In this document: one piece after another, positions 12,270-24,114 of the stretch
Position numbering within the stretch: position 1 is the first letter of the stretch
How the letters are laid out: each line of letters opens with the position of its first letter
Source: Ceratothoa steindachneri
Taxonomy: Eukaryota > Arthropoda > Malacostraca > Isopoda > Cymothoidae
DNA length: 64,000 bases
NCBI GenBank assembly: GCA_963969495.1
Contig: OZ018319.1
Location: 207,970,247-208,034,246 of the forward strand
Direction: 5' to 3'
Notes under the pieces: model-generated
The model's input: the letters and a program-made list of their open reading frames with translations, nothing else
Told to the model about the DNA's origin: nothing
Database searches by the model: none
Made by a program: the position numbers and the translations under genes

Positions 12270-13011
12270 TCATTCGGATTCATCGTCTTGTTTTACGGGT
12301 TCTTCTTTCTTTCTCTTTTTGTTCTTTTTCTGTTTGGGTGTGGCAGGCAACGGTTGGCTGAAGTCACATGTCCAGTCGCTGTAGGTATATTCTCGTGGAT
12401 GTTTGCTTATTTTTTTGGCTTGACTAGTTCTGATTGTCCTCCCTTGGTGCATGTCTGACTGTGTGTTGTCCGGGAAGGTGATAAATTCCAGGCCATTTGC
12501 AGCCAGCATCTTGTTCACCTCGGTTTTGAATGAACTCGGGCAGGATAGGTTTATCACATGCGCGTGAAGAATGCATGCTAGCATTTTAGAAGGGGTCGCA
12601 TCGGTTAGCTTTAGGACTATTTGGTGTTGTGCCAGTGTCGTTTGTTAGTGGTGGGATCTTGGCGGCTGTTGCGTAATAGATGTTCGCCCTGTCAGCCGCT
12701 ACTCTCTTCTTTCTTAGGTGTTCCCTCCTGACTGGGCACTGCATTCTTAAGGTACGGTGGGGACCAGCGTAGTTAATGCACATTTTCGTGTCGTTAACGC
12801 AGTGCATCCAGTCTTGGCCGGTTTGTGCGCACTCGGAGCAGATCTTAGTATTCTCCTTGTCTGGGCAGGCACTAATAGGGTGTTCTTCGAACCTGTAGCA
12901 GGAGAAGCAAGTTAGAAGCTCGAAGAATCTCTCCCTCTCAATCTTCCCTGGAGAGAATATCATGGAGAATAGCTTCAGTCTTACTTGTTTCCCCTTGGCC
13001 ACCATCTCCAT
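12270..13011 (-). pseudogene. ORF1 (Gag-like, CCHC zinc knuckles), copy 1
   Basis: Two adjoining frames. The upper one (13011-12586) carries CFSCYRFEEHPISAC and CSECAQTGQDWMHC followed by a third Cys/His cluster (CINYAGPHRTLRMQC), that is, three CCHC-like knuckles of the retrotransposon ORF1 RNA-binding type. The lower one (12584-12270) continues as a Lys/Glu-rich C-terminus. In the third knuckle the second Cys is replaced by Tyr. The start is uncertain: homology with copy 2 continues upstream of the first Met to about 13113, so this is an ORF1 truncated at its 5' end. Confidence 0.75.
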
Positions 13012-13113
13012 TTTATGAACACGATTTTAAACAGGTGTGTGAGGTTCCGAAATTAAACCACTTCGGTCACCTATGCCCATTCTTGATTTCTCTCTATTTC
13101 TTGTTTGATGTTT

Positions 13114-13445
13114 TCAGCTGATCTTTCGCCTACCCATGGGTCGACTCGCCTTGCCGCCAGGGCTGGGAAAGGTTTGGGCTCTAGTCCTATGCTGCTTAGG
13201 AAAGAAAACGGATTTTAGGGAATATTTATTCCTCTTTGCTTGAACGTTATGTTAAGGGAATGGGCCCCTCCGTTGTGAGTGGAATTTTGAAACAACTTTA
13301 ATGTTCGATTTCAGCTTATAGCCTGGATGTTGATAGCTGGCCCTTTTTTGTTAATTAAAATGGCTTCTATGGTGTTCATTCTAGCTTTATTTCCCTCTTT
13401 TCTTTTGGTCGTGGTGTTATTAACCAATATATCCCTGGTTAAGCT
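13114..13445. other. unclassified spacer
   Basis: Between the Jockey-type copy and the Penelope-like copy. Nothing recognised. Confidence 0.4.
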
Positions 13446-13449
13446 GATA

Positions 13450-14480
13450 TTATGTACAGTCTCCATATGATTCGGGGGGCTTCATTTGTAGGTGCATTGT
13501 CAAACGCCTAGAAAGTGTGGTGGTAGTCACACCACCATATTTTGAGTTGTTATGAAGCTTGCAGTCTTCATTCAGGAAGGTAAACTCGGAAATTATGTTC
13601 GTATATTTGAGGATCGAGGAGTTTTGGCAGATGTTGTTCTCCATAATGAGATTGTTAACGTTTGTAGTTTTATAATATATAATCATCTGAATCTTGTCCG
13701 TTTGCTTCTTAACTTTGATGTTACGGTTAACAATCTCCTCGATGTTTTTTTCGTCTATATTTTAGGCCGATTATATCTGATGTCTATAATACAGTTTGAT
13801 GTTTTTTACTGCTTCGGGGTTACTTTCCGTTTCATCTGTGTATTTGAATTGTCTTATTAAGAATGATTGAAGTTGTTTCACGAGGGTTTGCTTTATGCGG
13901 GAGATCTCTTGATGGAACAGTTCCTACGTGGAGCAGCATTTGTATGCTCGGTGTATGTATGAACCGATTACACTTTTTTTTTACCTTTTGGGACATTCAC
14001 TATCCGCGTTGAGGCATCTTCCCATGTCTGTAGATTTTCTGTACACTTTTATGACATAATTATCGTTGAGGTTTTTTTACCTCTACGTCCAGAAAAGGTA
14101 GTTTATTGTCAATGCTCAATTCATAAGTGAATTTTAACTCGGAGTTCTCCTCAAATTGCTGTTTGATGTTCTTAAGATGTTCTTCATTTTGGACGTTGAT
14201 GTAGATGTGATCTAGGTATCGGCAGTATTTCTGTGGCCTACTTTCGATGTTGTCTAATAAGCTCTCTTCAAGTTGACCCATATATTGGTCACTTTGGGCA
14301 AAAGGAGACCGTCCTTAGTCAAGTGGACGAGTTGTCATCCTCCATCACGAAAATGCCCGTCTACACACAGCTCGAATAACTAAATATCTCTTGGAGGAGC
14401 TTGGTTAGGAAAGTTTGCTTCATCCTCCATATTCTCCTGAATTTCTCCTTCTGATTATAACTTGAGCAGAGGATTACAAA
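13450..14480 (-). mobile_element. Penelope-like element fragment, copy 1
   Basis: Minus strand. At 14281-14060 the RT end reads YMGQLEE-type sequence then YCRYLDHIYINVQNEEHL (the RYVDD box changed to RYLDH) and KLPFLDVEVKK, the LPFLDV landmark of Penelope-like RTs. At about 13690-13450 a second open frame has EFTFLNEDCKL and YGGVTTTTLSRRL, matching the start of a GIY-YIG endonuclease of this class. A weakly readable 5' extension reaches about 14480. The linker between has stops. Terminal-type retroelement with its own endonuclease by family; inactive. Confidence 0.8.
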
Positions 14481-17229
14481 ACAATTTAGATGGTCTTAGC
14501 TTGATATTAAGATTAAAAGTTGAAAACGAATTGAATTCATATTTCTTTTCGAAACTTAGTGAATTTTACAAGCGTGCCATTTTTAAGCTTGTTTCCCGAA
14601 GGAACGACGTTCTAGGAAGCAATAGAGGTAATGTTTATGATTAAAGATTTCCATAGTCATTATTTGTTTTCATTTTTTTAATTTATTTTACTTCTGACCT
14701 TCCATATTAATCTCTCTTTTTGATCTCCTTCCTAAATTGTTTTTGGTTCTTTTCAATCCTTTGGGCTTTCTTAAGATATTTGGACTTACCTTGAATCAAT
14801 GAGTTTATTTTGTATTTATCTTCTCTTTTTTTGTCTCTTCAGTTCCTTGTAATTTTAATCTTCATATATGCCGCTTATTCATTTTATGGTTGGTTTAATT
14901 TGGGGCAATCTCTCATAACCATTAAGCTTAACTATTATTTTCTGTGGTTTTTCGTCATTCCTTGATAATGACCTTGTAATAGAGTTAGAAAGTACTTGGA
15001 ATATTTGTTTCATTTTTCTTGTGGGTTTTGTTGCGGTTCTCGAGCCATAGTTTTGGCCACCATTGGCCGGTAGTTTCTTTTGGTGTTTCCCACCACGCAA
15101 AGGGATTTGAGTGTTCATTTAGTGACAGTAGTCATGAACATGCTATTGATGGTTAATACTCACGTTTGGTTGCACCAGTCTTTTTTGTCATTTCAATCAT
15201 TAATCTTTCTTAGTGGCGTGAATAGGAGAGTTACGTGCCAGTCTTATATCCATCCCTCAGGGTAGTTCCCTTTTCTAGTTTCTGTGGCTATGTATGTTTC
15301 TTTTACACAATTTCATTCTCTCTAACTCCACACTTTACATACGTACCTCGCTTTAAGTGCTTCAAGTGAAAATTTCCTCGATGGTTTTATCTTTATTTTT
15401 TAATAAATACAAGACTTATAGTAATTTCCATTCTGAACTAATCCAAACATTTAGGTTGCTTAGTCAAGACAAATTTTCCGCCAGCAATCATTTTTGCACC
15501 AAACCAACTCTACCTACTGGCACGCTTGTTCAGATCCAATACCACAATGGCTTTGGATGCAAAGAAACTCACTCTAACTCCAATTTTGGTTCCAACTACG
15601 CCTTTTACTTCGATTCTGGATCTGACTTTGACATCGATTACGGCACGGCTTCGGCTCCACAGCCATGTACATATCCGAAACCTAGTCTCCCGGAGACATC
15701 AGTCTTATTCCAGTGTAGACATCCCTAGACCTAAAGAAAGACCAGTATGAATAGCATAAACAAAGACGACTCCAATCACAATGAAAAATGTGTCCTCTCG
15801 CGGGACGGCCGATTCAGAGTATTCTGCCAATATGAATAAAACGACACAGCCACGTGTGTTTGACAGGTGACACAAAAATGGGGGGGATTAACGTCTTTGA
15901 CTTTGGTTAACTTATTGCAAGTTCTTTAGATTTTTGTCTATTTTTATCGATCTTTTAGCCCCCCGTGAGCCGATAATGATCATTCTTTATTCTCCTTAGA
16001 ATTTCAAATGCCCCAGTGTTTCATCTGAACGTCAAATGCGGTCAGAACCATCCTCTCGCCGTAGCCAATCAAAGCCAGCGCCAACCCTCCCACCCCAAAG
16101 GCAGCATATTTCCATCGTTGATACGGAGCAGGAGCAGTGAGAGCACGTTTTTGAGCGTCGTTTGCAAACAGGTTGCGTTGCCCGAACGCCTCTTAATTGG
16201 CAGCATGAAAAGACTCTTCCTTCCACGCAGCCAATTATGAGGACAAATAGATATGAAAGTCGCTCGTTCGGCGCGGAATCACCTAATGAAGGCTAATTAA
16301 CGAGATGGATTGCAATAACTGTGTCTGAGTCTCCCTTAAATTATAAGGCAGGATTTAACCACAACAATGTGAATCGTAGTGAAAGAGAATGTTGAGACTG
16401 CTTGCGTCCGTGTATTGAAATACCTTTATTTGTAAATTTAAAGAATGAAATACATTATAAACAAGGAAAGTACATTATTAATACATTGGGACTTCCCTTT
16501 AGCGGCTCTTAGAGATGCAATTTCCTATCCATAAAATTAATAAGTTCTGAAATTACAGGTTGTGGCATTTCCAACCATGGTTGGCATATGGCGTTCAACA
16601 ATTTTGGTTGTGTAACTGCTCTGAGGGACATTTTTCATAATCTATTGGGTTAATGTCAAATTTGGTCAGGCTCTAATTATCGCAGGGGTATTACCTCATC
16701 CACTCCCTTGCGCGTTTTCAGTAACATCACGAGCGCTACAAGCTTGGTCGCACATTGGCGGATACGCTGATACGGCCGCGGGGGTAAATTGCATCTCACG
16801 CGTCACGACGCTCATGGCTAATAAACCTCCGCTAGCATTCTTTTTTCCGTCTTCACAATGCAACAAACCTACACTCTCTCCTCTGCTCATAAGCTCTGTC
16901 GGTTAATTAATAGTGGACTCATACCCACATACTTTTTGGGGGTAATCACGATGGATTCTATGAACGCTGGATAGTGTCAACAAATAATACCAAGGCCCCT
17001 GGGGGCTTTGGAGTTGCCAGCGATTGCGGTGCTGCAATTTATGTGCATTTGATTATCCTGCCGAGGGAGAGGGCGGATCTCGTCCATGATTCAAATGGGA
17101 GATAGCGCAACTGACCCATTATTATTATTATCCGGAAGGGGTCATCGGAGAGTTGGGTTGGGTGTGCGTCAATCACGGGCGAACCGGAATGCATTTCAAA
17201 GCGACCGAAGCCAATGGAAAAGATGGTTG
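14481..17229. other. unclassified intergenic DNA
   Basis: I recognise no gene. Short frames at 14462-14644, 14879-15118 and 15357-15728 have no domain I know; the last comes from low-complexity DNA with repeated TCNGAT-like triplets (about 15590-15660). Positions 16000-16250 are richer in G+C and contain CCAAT-box-like words (GCCAATCAAAG, CAGCCAATTATG), which alone do not make a promoter. Confidence 0.35.
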
Positions 17230-19916
17230 AGCCCTTTGTGCGACGCTCTTGTGTCGGTCTCTTGTGCAGAGCTTTTGTACAGTGCCCTTTGCGCTACGTT
17301 ATAATAGGCTATTGTGTTTGGCGATGGTGCTGCGCTCTTGTGCTGGGCGCTTTGAACTGCGCTACTGTGCCGGGCTCTGATGTTGGGCATTGTGCTACAC
17401 TTAGTGAGGAGATCTGGTCTGGGGAACTTGTGCCACGATCTTGTGTTGAGCTATTTTGCTGCGTCTTGTGCTGGGCCCCGTGTGCTGCGTTATTGTACTG
17501 GACTTGTGGGCAACCCTAATATGCTGAGCCCTTGGCATGCTCTCTTGTACTGGATTCTTGTACAGGGTTCTTGTGATGGGCTCTTATGTTGTAGTATTGT
17601 ACTGCAAACTTGTAGTGCACGCTTGTGGTGGGCTCTTAGGCTTAGCCATAAGCCCTAATATATTGTGTTGTGTACCTGGCTATTCTCTTGTATTGGGCTC
17701 TTATGCTGGGCTCATGAACTGGGTTTGGGGGGGGCCTGACTCTTGTGCTGCATTCTTGTGCTGCCCTCTTATGCCTGTCCTTTAGGCTTGGTTATTAGGG
17801 TGGGTTCTTGTACGGAACTCTTGGACTGCTGCGCTCTTGCGCTGGCCTATCTGCAAGGCTCTTGTGCAGAGGCCTTGTGCTTGGCTCTTAGATTTGGCCC
17901 TTGTAGAGTGTTGTTGAGAAGCGCTTAAGTAATTGGCTCTTTTTGTGAACTCTTTTGCTGCGCGTTCTTACTTGGCTCTTGTGCAGCGCACTTGTGCTAA
18001 GATCTTGTGCTGTACTATTGTACAGTTGTACTGGAGGCTTGGGATTGGCTCTTGTGTTCGGCCTCGTGCTAGGTTCTTGCGCTGTACTCTGCTAGTTTTA
18101 TTCACTGGGGCCCTTTGTTAAGGCTTTTGTGCGGCTTATATACGGGACACCTGTACTCGGTTCTTGGGATAGGCTTTTGTGCTGGGCTCTTGGCATGGGC
18201 TTTTTAATGGGCTCATGTGCAATGTCCTTGGGGTAGGCTCTTATATTAGGCTTTTATGCCGGATTCTTGTGCTGGGGCCTTGTACTAGGCGCATGTGCTA
18301 GGTTCTTGGATGGGACTCTTGTACTCCGCCCTTGTGTTGCGTTCTTGGGCTAGGCTCTTGTACTCTGCTGTTGGGCTGCACTTTTATGCTTATCTCTTTG
18401 CTAGGCTTTTATGATAGTCTCTTGTGCTTGGCTCTTGTGCTTGGCTCTTGTGCTTGGCTCTTGTGCTGGTTCGTGTGCCCCTCTCTTATGCTGGACTCTT
18501 GTACTGTGTTTTCTTGTGCTTGGCTTTTTTTGCAGAGCTATTCTTCGTTCTAGTACTGAGCTCTTGTGCTGGCTTTCGGGCTGGGCTTTTGTACTAGAGT
18601 GTTGTGTATGTGCTTTGCTGGGCTCTTGTGCTTTGCTCTTGGGCATGGTTCTTGTGTTGTACTCTTCTCCTTGGTTCTTAGGCTACATTCTTGTGCTGGG
18701 CTCTTTGGGTGCGCTTTTGTGCTGGGCTATTATGCTAGCCTCTAGTGCTGAGCTCTTATGGTGCGATCTTTTAATGGGCTCTTGTTCTTGGCCCAAGTAT
18801 TGGGCCCTTTGTTTGCATTATTGTGCTAGACTCTTGGTCTAGACTATAGTGCTGGGGTATAGGGCTGCACTATTGGCTTGTACTCTTGTGCTGGGACTTG
18901 TGTTGTGCTCTTATGCTGTGCTGTTGTTCTGGCTCTTGTGCTAGGCTCTTGGGCTCGGTCTTTAGTGCTGGGATCTTGTGCTACGCTCTTGTTTTTGGCT
19001 CCTGTTGTGGGTTTTTGTACTGGGCTCTTATGCTGGGATATTCTACTGAGCTTTTGTGCTGCGCTCTTGGGATGAGTTCTTGTGTTGAGCCCTTGGTAAC
19101 GCTCTTATGTTTGGCTTATTTGCTTGGCTCATATGCTGCGCTCTTTGGCTAGGCTCTTCCGGGGAGCTATTGTGCGGCGCTATTAAGCTTGTGCTCTTTG
19201 GCGGTGCTTTTGGGCTGTGCTATTGTCATGGGCTGTTGGGCTGCGCTCTTGGCCTTGTACTAGTCTCATGTGGTGCACCTTTGTGCTAGGCTCTTGTGCT
19301 GCTGTATTGTACTGGCTCTTGGGCTTGTTCTTTAATGCTGGTATCTTGTGCTACGCTCTTGTTTTTGGCTCCTGTGGTGGGCTCTTATACTGAGCTCTTA
19401 TGCTGTACTATTGGGGTGTGTCTTTAGTGCTGGGCGCTTGTGCTGCGCTCTTGTGCGGGACTATTTTGCTGGGATCTTGTGTTGTGTTCTTGTGCTGCGT
19501 TCTTGTACGGGACCTCTTGTGCTTCGCTATTGTGCTGAGCTCGTGGGCAACCCTCTTGTGCTGAGCCGTTGAACTACGCTCATGTGCTGCGCTCTTGTAC
19601 TGGGATCTTATGCTTGGCTCATATTCTGGGCTCTTGGGGTGAGTCTTTAGTCGTGAGATGCCTATTGTGCTGCGCACTTGTTTTTAGTTCTTGTGCTGGG
19701 ATCTTATGATCTCTTCTGCTGCACTCTTGACTTGAGCTCTTTGGCTTGGCACTTTGTTTGGTCTCTTATGCTGTGTTCTTGTGGTGGGTTGTTGTGTTGG
19801 TTATTTATCTTGGCCCTTTGTTACAGCATTTGTGCTGCGTTCTTGTAGAGTTCTTGTACTCAGCTCTTTGTTTTGACGTTTGGGCTGGGCTCTTTTCCAT
19901 CGCCCTTGTGCTGCGG
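17230..19916. repeat. 2.7-kb minisatellite, about 13-bp unit
   Basis: A long degenerate tandem array built on CTCTTGTGCTGGG and variants (CTCTTGTGCTGCG, CTCTTGGGCTAGG, CTCATGTGCTG). Unit length drifts around 12-15 bp. The plus strand is strongly T/G rich. Because the unit is not a multiple of three, all frames give Leu/Cys/Gly/Ser-rich, membrane-like peptides (LLCWALVLGSCA style), which explains the many open frames here; I do not call any of them a gene. Repeats are more regular in 18330-19700. Confidence 0.9.
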
Positions 19917-20720
19917 AGAAGCAAATTCACACTAATGACTCTTCAAAAAAGTTCCGCAAAGACAAATTCTTCCGACCATGCTGTGATGTGTATAAATAGT
20001 AAGTGATGTGGTAGGTTAACATGGGACAAAAGACTATATGTTATGAGATGTATAAACAACATAACATTACCGTAGGAATTCATGTTCCTGCCTGGAACAA
20101 AATTTATATTTGAAGCTTAGTAATTTGATAATTCGTCTTTCCTGGAACTCTTGCAAAACCTCTCGTATAAGCTGGCTAAAATTTACGACCTCAAAACCTT
20201 AAAGAAGCTAAAGAAATACAATAAATTTCATTTAGAAAAAGAAAAACAGGCATTTGACCAAACCGTTCTCTCTCGATTTGCTTTTTCCCAAAGCGACAAA
20301 CAGGCGAGATGAGGAAGACTCAAGCTATAGGATCGAATGAAAAATATAGGAGCTGTCTCTTGTATATGTGATAGCATTAACGTCATCTGGGACGTTAATG
20401 AAAGACAGCTTCCGAAGTTAACAACCCCTCCAAGTCACTATTTGACATCTCTGATCTGGAGACGTACAAATTGAGTTCAATTTTACCTTTCGCTTCCTTA
20501 TTCAGGTCTGGTCAAATTATGAAATACGCTGCGAGGGAATCTTCGACATATGATAGACAGTCATTATAAATAAAGGAAGGAATTGATTTGAGTGCCTGCT
20601 AAGATAAATGGAGTTACAGGAGGAGAGAACGACCAGCCCATCCATAATTCACAGCCGGTCTGAGCGTTTGTTTTCGTTCTGGTTCGAAGGGGAGTGAAAA
20701 TTAGGATAAGTTGCCTTTAT
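19917..20720. other. unclassified intergenic DNA
   Basis: No gene recognised between the minisatellite and the TTTTGAGGAACTAG repeats. Confidence 0.4.
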
Positions 20721-20935
20721 TAAGAAATTACTGACCTTTTTTGAGGAACTAGTTACTTAATGGGGAACTAGTGACTTATATTAAGGGACACATACCTTGT
20801 TTTAGGGAACTATGACTTTTTGGAGAGTGTTTTGAGGATGAAGGAACTTGTTTTGATGAACCAATAACTTATCAAAGGACTAGTGCTTTGTTTTGAGGTA
20901 TCATTGACTTACTGATGACAAGTGACTTATTTGGC
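20721..20935. repeat. irregular short repeats (GAACTAGTGACTTA family)
   Basis: Words such as TTTTGAGGAACTAG, GGGAACTAGTGACTTAT and GGACTAGTGCTT recur with variable spacing of about 20-30 bp. It looks like an old tandem array eroded by substitutions and indels. Confidence 0.6.
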
Positions 20936-21280
20936 AAGATAAATTTTATGCTAAATTCCGTATGTAAAACCCTAGATATTCAAATGTGTGATAAAACTTT
21001 ACTATCAGCAAGTGCAACACGGTGGTAATATTTGTAAGGAAACAAGTCAAACTTGTTGGTAAAAAGTTGAAAAAGAGGTGAGAGCATCGGTAAGCTCTAC
21101 CGGTAAGTTAAACTCTTGTGGTATATTTATTATAGAAAACAAGTCAAAGTGTAGCAAAACTCAACAAACTACAAATGGAAAATTGTGGCAAAACGCTACC
21201 AGCAGCAAGGGCAACACGCTATGCGATGGTTAAACTAATAGTAAACACACATGTGATTCGGACTCAAAGTTTACTTCTCG
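20936..21280. other. unclassified, weak repeats
   Basis: Words ACAAGTCAAA and GCAACACG recur (21002-21210), suggesting another eroded repeat. No gene. Confidence 0.35.
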
Positions 21281-21384
21281 TCAGGTTAGGTTAGGTCAAG
21301 TCAGGATTGTCAAGTTAGGTTTGTTCAGGTCAGGTTAGGTTAGTATATGTTAGGTCATGTCAGGTTAGTTTAGGTTAGGTTAGA
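21281..21384 (+). repeat. interstitial TTAGGT-like repeats
   Basis: About 100 bp of GGTTAGGTTAGGTCA variants (for example TTAGGTTAGG at 21285-21294 and again near the end). The unit resembles the TTAGG telomere repeat of arthropods, mixed with TCAGG variants. An internal array, not a chromosome end. Confidence 0.75.
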
Positions 21385-22126
21385 TGGTCCCGAAATCAAT
21401 GCCATTGTGAAGACAACGTACAAAACAGCTTTTAATGAACCTATGATCATATAATTAAGGTAGAATTACTTTATAATTCATTAGAATACATCAAGATGGC
21501 AGCGAACGAGATTATTTCTTGATTAAAAAACACACACACTAACACATGACCAAAGTGACGATAATTGACTTCCGTAAAGAAGTTCTCCCTCCATATATCC
21601 CCCTACCATCACAGCATCTCAATGAAAAAGGGTGTCGAAGTGATGGAGAGTGAGAGCAATGATTGTTTTTGTTTTTTTTATAAAAATTTACTGAATTCTT
21701 TCAGTCTCACATCCACTGCCAAGGTAGGCGCTGTGGTAGCGTTATGATTAGTAATTTCTGACAATCAGATCAATTCGGAGACAATTGTTTTGATATATTT
21801 GTGCACCGTTAATTAATTTTCCTCGTAATTCATCGTTTATTTGTAAAGGATTCGGATTTATTCTCTCATTATATGCCTTGCGTCGCAATCCACACACCAA
21901 ATGTGTGAAACTCTTCCATGCAGTATTACATCCCTTCGTAAACAATATTGGGAGAGGATGAACTGTCTTCTTGAACTTATTGACAACCAGGGATTGAAAA
22001 ATGGTAAAAAATATCCAAAACAATTGGTGCGGCTAGTGTTAGGTAATTGCTATTGATATTTTCCGTCTCTTGAAGTGTGATAGAATAGACACCCTTGGAA
22101 ATAATTCGAAAATTCTCCGTTTTCTG
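21385..22126. other. unclassified intergenic DNA
   Basis: A minus-strand open frame at 22023-21748 (91 codons) and a plus-strand one at 21565-21747 show no domain I recognise and I would not annotate them as genes. Confidence 0.35.
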
Positions 22127-22400
22127 TAAACAAGGTCAGCAGACCTAAGTCGCGTGCTCTCAATTTTTAGGACTAATGATCTTCCGACCTTATGATCCGA
22201 CCCATAGTTAGTTTTCTTTTAATACTTCCCCGACTAACCTTGGGAATTACTTGGAAATTGTATCAATCGAAGGAAAATATAAAACAACATTAGAGTTTTA
22301 AATTTCGTTAGAATCGACCGAATAGTTACGATATTATTGCCAAAAGACTCATTGAAAAGTAAAATGGTTACCAACCGACCGACTGAGCTACGGACCGATA
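22127..22400 (-). repeat. dispersed repeat, copy A (tRNA-like head)
   Basis: Homologous, in reverse orientation, to 59043-59420. Read on the minus strand it starts CGGTCCGTAGCTCAGTCGG, and the word TAGCTCAGTCGG fits the tRNA A-box. It continues GGTAACCATTTTAC, TCTAACGAAATTT, TGTTGTTTTA, CAAGGTTAGTC, and ends near GAGCACGCGACTTAGGTC. A weak B-box-like GGTCGATTCTAA lies about 70 bp past the A-box. Possibly a SINE; no poly-A tail is evident. Confidence 0.65.
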
Positions 22401-24110
22401 TAGTAACTAAAAAGTGTTATGCGACCGAACCATTTTTTGGTTCGTTAGAATGGTGGTCTGAAACCTGAACTTCTATTGAAGATGAGGACCCTCTCAAAGG
22501 GGGTTCGAAGCAATGGGCGGTGTTACTAATTCCACAACTTTAAGACATTCTTACCGACAGTGTTGAATTGCTTTGTAAATTTCAATTTCTGATTAGTGTA
22601 ATAATCCCAAGATTCTCCGGTAATTATTTTGCCCACGTAACCAATGTTTAATTGGATTAATGATCAATTGAATACCTTTGCTGGGTTTCGTTAAAGGCTA
22701 CTAAATACATGCACATGTCGGAAATGAGAGGAAATGGTGATTTATGTATCCACTCTTTATTGTTATCATTTTATGACTGTATCTCGGGCCGGGTCGGGGA
22801 CACACAGGCTTCGACCTACTAATAGTTTTAAATTATATGGTAGCAAAACACGGAAATCCACACACTCAGAAATTCAATTCTTCCCAGGTTTCTATTTCTG
22901 CTATAGACACTATACTGCTCTGTCTACTACAGTTCTATTTTTCAATCTTATTGCCACTTTCATTCAAGTCCTTTACATGTAGATTCGCTACCAGATGTGG
23001 CTCCTAAATTATAAGTTAAAATGACTATGATCAACCAAGATCCAAAGCTCGGGAGTTTAAAAACAAAGGAATAACGATATGTAAACAAAAATATTTACTG
23101 AAATAAAAGGGTTTACTGAAAGATGGCACTCCAATCAAAACTCTTCCAACTCGAAAGCAGTAACTAACTTGCGGTCCTTTTCTGTTGACTGTAGACGTAT
23201 AAATTAAATCTATAAAAGACTGGACTTTTTTATGCAAACAGAAAATGAACATAAAAAATTATTTCCCTGTCGAAAACAAGTTCGTTGTGATCACCAACGC
23301 CCGTCGTAATTGGATTTCAAACGTGGCTTGAAAACTCAAAGATTTGCCCTGAAATATCTCTGACTTTTCTGTTCGGCTCAGACGTGACATTACTGCGGCT
23401 CTGCGAAGCGGCATGACGTTGATTTCGTTCGTCTTTCATCACTCTTTGGGTATGTGCTGCGGACACATTCGCATAAGAAGGCAGGATTGACTCATTAGTT
23501 TGGGATTAAGGCTGGGATGGGCAATAATTTTAAGCAGCGATTTTGAAATTTGATGTAACAGTGTAGGTGTAGGTAAGGGATAAAGAAAGGGTGTGGGGAC
23601 AGAGAGTGGAAAATAGACAAGTGGTGAAAAGAGAAAGAAGTGTGGTAGGGCGTAAAGAGATGCTAAGAGACTGGTGATCAGGCCTATCGCTTTTAAATAT
23701 ATTTTGTTTTGTAGTTCCTTTTTTGTCTTTGAGTTAGTTGATATAATATGGCGTTCAAGCCATTTGTCTTCAAAAAAAACTAATGTTCTTGGGTATGATA
23801 TGCGCATTTGCTGTTGTGGTAATAAATGACTTTAATCACTTTAGTGTTGTGCTTAGTGTCTTTGTATTTTGTATATTATGTAGGGAGTGTAAATCGTGTC
23901 TTTTGTATTTTCTTAGATGTCTTCTACGCTATTTTGAGGGGGAGGGGGGCCTTCATCGGTGAATTCTTGTAGAAATTGGTGAGGTTTCATAATTGGGTAA
24001 TCTTTTTCTTGGTCGGTCTCGGTTTCTTTGGTCTGGGTAAAAAACATTTTTATTTTCATGTGTACAGCAGCACTTCTGTTCCGCCAGCTAAAAGCCCAGC
24101 GGGGCTTGGA
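22401..24110. other. unclassified intergenic DNA
   Basis: No gene recognised. The minus-strand frame at 23807-23439 includes a Pro/Leu-rich stretch that comes from C/T-biased low-complexity DNA. A short run of G residues lies at 23938-23948. Confidence 0.35.
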
Positions 24111-24114
24111 AATC

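Larger units (their letters stand above)
9263..13113 (-). mobile_element. Jockey/I-type non-LTR retrotransposon, copy 1
   Basis: A long element on the minus strand whose parts occur in normal order: ORF1 with CCHC knuckles (13011-12270), APE endonuclease (11968-11038), linker (10880-10599), RT (10377-9893), C-terminus (9862-9263). It is colinear with 43312-46803; homology starts at the same 3' point (about 9263 here) and stops at the same 5' point (GATGTYTTC, about 13113 here and 46803 there). Every coding part is broken by stops or shifts. The internal coding order and motifs are seen; the clade is inferred. Confidence 0.85.

Noticed and set aside
17086..20006. Many open frames giving Leu/Cys-rich membrane-like proteins
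   Set aside because: They arise from the 13-bp minisatellite in all frames; no start context or domain supports a gene.
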